From assembly GCA_963823495.1 (NCBI GenBank), contig CAWGLV010000001.1, positions 1,922,001 to 1,986,000 on the forward strand: 64,000 nucleotides of DNA, given 5' to 3'. This stretch comes from DATDAH01 sp963823495. Its GTDB lineage: Bacteria > Actinomycetota > Acidimicrobiia > Acidimicrobiales > DATDAH01. Under the pieces are notes generated by a model that worked only from the letters and a program-made list of their open reading frames with translations, was not told the DNA's origin and made no database searches. The position numbers were made by a program, and so were the translations under genes. Position 1 is the stretch's first letter. Each line of letters starts with the position of its first letter. This document shows, one piece after another, positions 62,241 to 64,000 of the stretch.

Positions 62241-63152
62241 ATGAGCCCGAGGATCGCCGTCGCTCCCGAGGGGGAGCGGCCCTGGCTGGCCGATGCCGTG
62301 GCATCGGGAGGCGGCGAGGTGGTCGATCCGGGCGAGGCCGAGGGGGTGGTGTGGGCCTCGACGGGCGGAGCGAGAGATCTCCGGGAGTTGTTGGACCGGC
62401 ACCCCGGCATCCGCTGGGTGCAGCTGCCCTGGGCGGGCATCGAGCCCTTCGTGGGGGTGCTGGACGAGACCCACACCTGGACCTGCGGCAAGGGCGTCTA
62501 CGCCGTCCCGGTGGCCGAGCACGCCCTGATGCTGGGCCTGGCCGGACTCCGGGGCATGGGCACCTATGCCCGGGCGTCGGCCTGGTCCGGCCCCCGGGGC
62601 GAGAACCTGGTCGGCGCGAAGGCGACGATCCTCGGCGGGGGAGGCATCACCGAGGAGTTGCTGGCACTGCTCGCCCCCTTCGGCTGCCGGGTGACGGTCG
62701 TGCGTCGTCATCCCGCCCCGATGGCGGGGGTCGAGGACGTCGTCGGCCCGGACCGACTGCTCGATGTCCTGCCCGGGCGGCGCCTGGTGGTCCTGGCCCT
62801 GGCCCTGACCGACGAGACCCGGGGGATCATCGACGCGAAGGCCCTGGCGGCGATGGACGACGACGCCTGGCTGGTCAACGTCGCCCGCGGGGCCCACGTC
62901 GTCACCGACGACCTGGTGGCCGCGCTCCAGGCGGGCGCGATCGGCGGCGCCGCCCTCGACGTCACCGACCCCGAGCCCTTGGCGGACGGTCACCCGTTGT
63001 GGGCCCTGCCCAACTGCCTCATCACGCCGCACGTGGGCAACACGCCCGCCATGGCCGTGCCCCTGCTGTCGGCCCGCATCACCGAGAACACCCGCCGCTT
63101 CGGAGCGAGCGAGCCCCTGCTCGGCCCGGTGGAGCCCGCGCTGGGCTACTGA
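62241..63152 (+). CDS. D-isomer-specific 2-hydroxyacid dehydrogenase family protein
   Basis: 303 residues. The catalytic domain has WVQLPWAGIEPFV and the helix GVYAVPVAEHALMLGLAGLR. The nucleotide domain is partly altered: the usual GxGxxG loop reads ILGGGGITEELLALLAPFG. NVARGAHVVTDDLVAAL (catalytic Arg), DVTDPEPLADGHPLW (Glu) and ITPHVGNTP (His) follow. Reduces a 2-keto acid with NAD(P)H; the substrate is unknown, though pyruvate formed by the divergent alanine dehydrogenase is a neighbour. ATG 62241 is supported by TAGCTT 7 nt upstream. Confidence 0.88.
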   Translation: MSPRIAVAPEGERPWLADAVASGGGEVVDPGEAEGVVWASTGGARDLRELLDRHPGIRWVQLPWAGIEPFVGVLDETHTWTCGKGVYAVPVAEHALMLGLAGLRGMGTYARASAWSGPRGENLVGAKATILGGGGITEELLALLAPFGCRVTVVRRHPAPMAGVEDVVGPDRLLDVLPGRRLVVLALALTDETRGIIDAKALAAMDDDAWLVNVARGAHVVTDDLVAALQAGAIGGAALDVTDPEPLADGHPLWALPNCLITPHVGNTPAMAVPLLSARITENTRRFGASEPLLGPVEPALGY

Positions 63153-63608
63153 CCGCCGGTACTGGTCCCAGCGCGCGCAACGGCCCGTCCCCTGGGGACG
63201 GGCCGTTGCTGTGGTTCGTCGATCGGGACCGGGTGGTCGCGCCAGGCGTTCGGTCGAACCCGGAGGCGGCTCACCCCTGGTCGGGTGCCGGACCCCACTG
63301 CACCGGTGGGCGGGACAGGTGCGGGTGGGTCTCATGGACACGGGACGCCGGGGTGGTCGACGCGCTGCCGAAGGCTCGCGATGGGTCGGGACCACGCGAT
63401 CCCGATCGACCGATCGTCTCCGCCGGGGACACTCCTGGTGCACCCGACGGGTCAATGGCCGGGTGGATCGGCCTCCTCGTGGGCTTGGACCATGGACCGG
63501 ACCTCCTGGTGGTGAGGTGGCTGGTGTGTCCCCCCGACCTTCCTCCGGACCCTGCCGCCTGTCAAGGGGGTACACGCGCGCGACCGCGGGCGTTCCTACG
63601 CTGGTGGC
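63153..63608. other. Gene-free stretch of about 450 bp
   Basis: Apart from the hairpin at 63178-63208 I see no convincing gene. Open frames in both directions lack family motifs, starts and ribosome sites. A GTTCG-like segment near 63249 does not fold into a tRNA by eye. A TACGCT box at 63597-63602 belongs to the next gene. Confidence 0.4.
63178..63208. terminator. Perfect 15-bp inverted repeat after the hydroxyacid dehydrogenase
   Basis: CAACGGCCCGTCCCC (63178-63192) and its exact complement (63194-63208) are separated by a single T. Starting 26 bp after the stop, it is a likely terminator or mRNA-end hairpin, though no T-run follows. Confidence 0.65.
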
Positions 63609-63995
63609 GCGAACCACTACGACACACTCGGGCTGGTCCCCTCGTCCACCGATGAGGAGGTCCGGGCGGCCTACATCGAGCGCGCGTTGCGGTATCACCC
63701 GGACCGCCATGAGGGCCAGGACCTCGCCGGCCGGGCCGAGGCCGAGCGGCGCATGCAGGCCGTGAACGCGGCGTGGGCCGTGCTCGGTGATCATGGGGCA
63801 AGGGATGCCTACGACGCCGAACTGGGCCTCCTGGCCGAGCCGGTCCCGGATGATCCTCGGCGTCGGTCGCCGGCCGTCGCGGGCCCCGTCGGGGTGCGGG
63901 CGACCCTCCGCCGCTTCGCCCCCGTCCTGATCGTCGTCGCGCTCCTCGCGGCGATCTTCGTGTTCACCGCCTATGCGGGTCCCGCGCCGAGCTGA
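63609..63995 (+). CDS. J-domain membrane protein without a canonical start codon
   Basis: The frame from 63609 encodes ANHYDTLGLVPSSTDEEVRA and then the HPD motif in RYHPDRHEG, a complete DnaJ domain of about 65 residues, a Pro/Arg linker and a C-terminal membrane helix (FAPVLIVVALLAAIFVFTAYAG). Small J-domain membrane proteins recruit Hsp70 to the membrane. There is no ATG, GTG or TTG in frame before TTG 63687, which would cut the J domain. TACGCT (63597-63602) with a 6-nt spacer predicts a leaderless start at 63609, where the codon is GCG; a GTG there may have been mutated or misread. Confidence 0.7.
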   Translation, partial: ANHYDTLGLVPSSTDEEVRAAYIERALRYHPDRHEGQDLAGRAEAERRMQAVNAAWAVLGDHGARDAYDAELGLLAEPVPDDPRRRSPAVAGPVGVRATLRRFAPVLIVVALLAAIFVFTAYAGPAPS

Positions 63996-64000
63996 GCGCC

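Noticed and set aside
63230..63300. GTTCG-containing segment resembling a tRNA T-arm
   Set aside because: No matching acceptor, D or anticodon stems could be assembled.
61332..63794. 820-codon minus-strand ORF spanning ald, the 2-hydroxyacid dehydrogenase and the J-domain gene
   Set aside because: Crosses three well-supported genes and lacks family features.

Overview
The window is about 64 kb of very GC-rich, gene-dense DNA from an actinobacterium. Class Acidimicrobiia (Iamia/Ilumatobacter-like) is my best guess, by inference only. Support: strong G/C third-position bias, GTG and TTG starts, ATGA/GTGA/TTGA gene overlaps, a 6C-type small RNA (a family known from Actinobacteria), an LPXTG surface protein, and many genes whose start codon sits 6-8 nt after a TANNNT -10 box, as expected for leaderless mRNAs. 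No rRNA, tRNA, CRISPR array, transposase or phage gene was seen.

Layout. 1-7179: end of an S9 peptidase, then a complete Dpp/Opp-type peptide importer (binding protein, two permeases, two ATPases). 7282-13658: CocE-type hydrolase, Rieske oxygenase plus sarcosine/N-methyl-amino-acid oxidase pair, two divergent APH-fold kinases. 13655-16989: a truncated MOSC gene abutting a 40-bp tandem repeat, an LPRTG-anchored DUF11 protein, an SDR. 17064-22867: molybdopterin oxidoreductase, GNAT/acyl-CoA-ligase fusion, quinone reductase. 22896-30522: citrate synthase, LysR, 6C-like RNA, HAD-IB/PlsC fusion, small membrane protein, aconitase, GntR. 30526-36487: membrane protein, nitroreductase, MauE-like protein, glutamate synthase large subunit. 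36835-43714: a five-gene lipid-like unit (acyl-CoA reductase/HAD fusion, zinc dehydrogenase, LarA-like protein, acyltransferase; divergent TetR) headed by a tandemly duplicated leader ORF. 43711-50139: methyltransferase, 2OG-oxygenase-like protein, PPK2, Ddl, MurF, MFS exporter. 50287-60937: a Wzx/Wzy exopolysaccharide locus as two convergent arms. 61088-63995: alanine dehydrogenase, 2-hydroxyacid dehydrogenase, a J-domain membrane protein.

How the parts work together. The importer, peptidases and amine oxidases read as one nutrient-scavenging region for peptides or N-methylated compounds. gltA and acn are early TCA steps with adjacent LysR and GntR regulators; gltB and ald link carbon and nitrogen. 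ddl and murF make and attach D-Ala-D-Ala. In the polysaccharide locus the sugar transferase primes the lipid carrier, PssD/PssE-like and GT2 enzymes extend, a sulfotransferase may decorate, Wzx flips, Wzy polymerises and the Wzz/kinase-like protein sets chain length; both arms carry the same palindrome CACTTAGAGTGA.

Points deserving a second look: the duplicated leader ORFs and TetR palindrome at 42920-43059 with the operon they control; the three-hairpin C-loop RNA at 25192-25327; apparent +1 frameshifts in the Wzz/kinase and Wzy genes; the MOSC remnant; and a J-domain gene whose predicted leaderless start codon is GCG.
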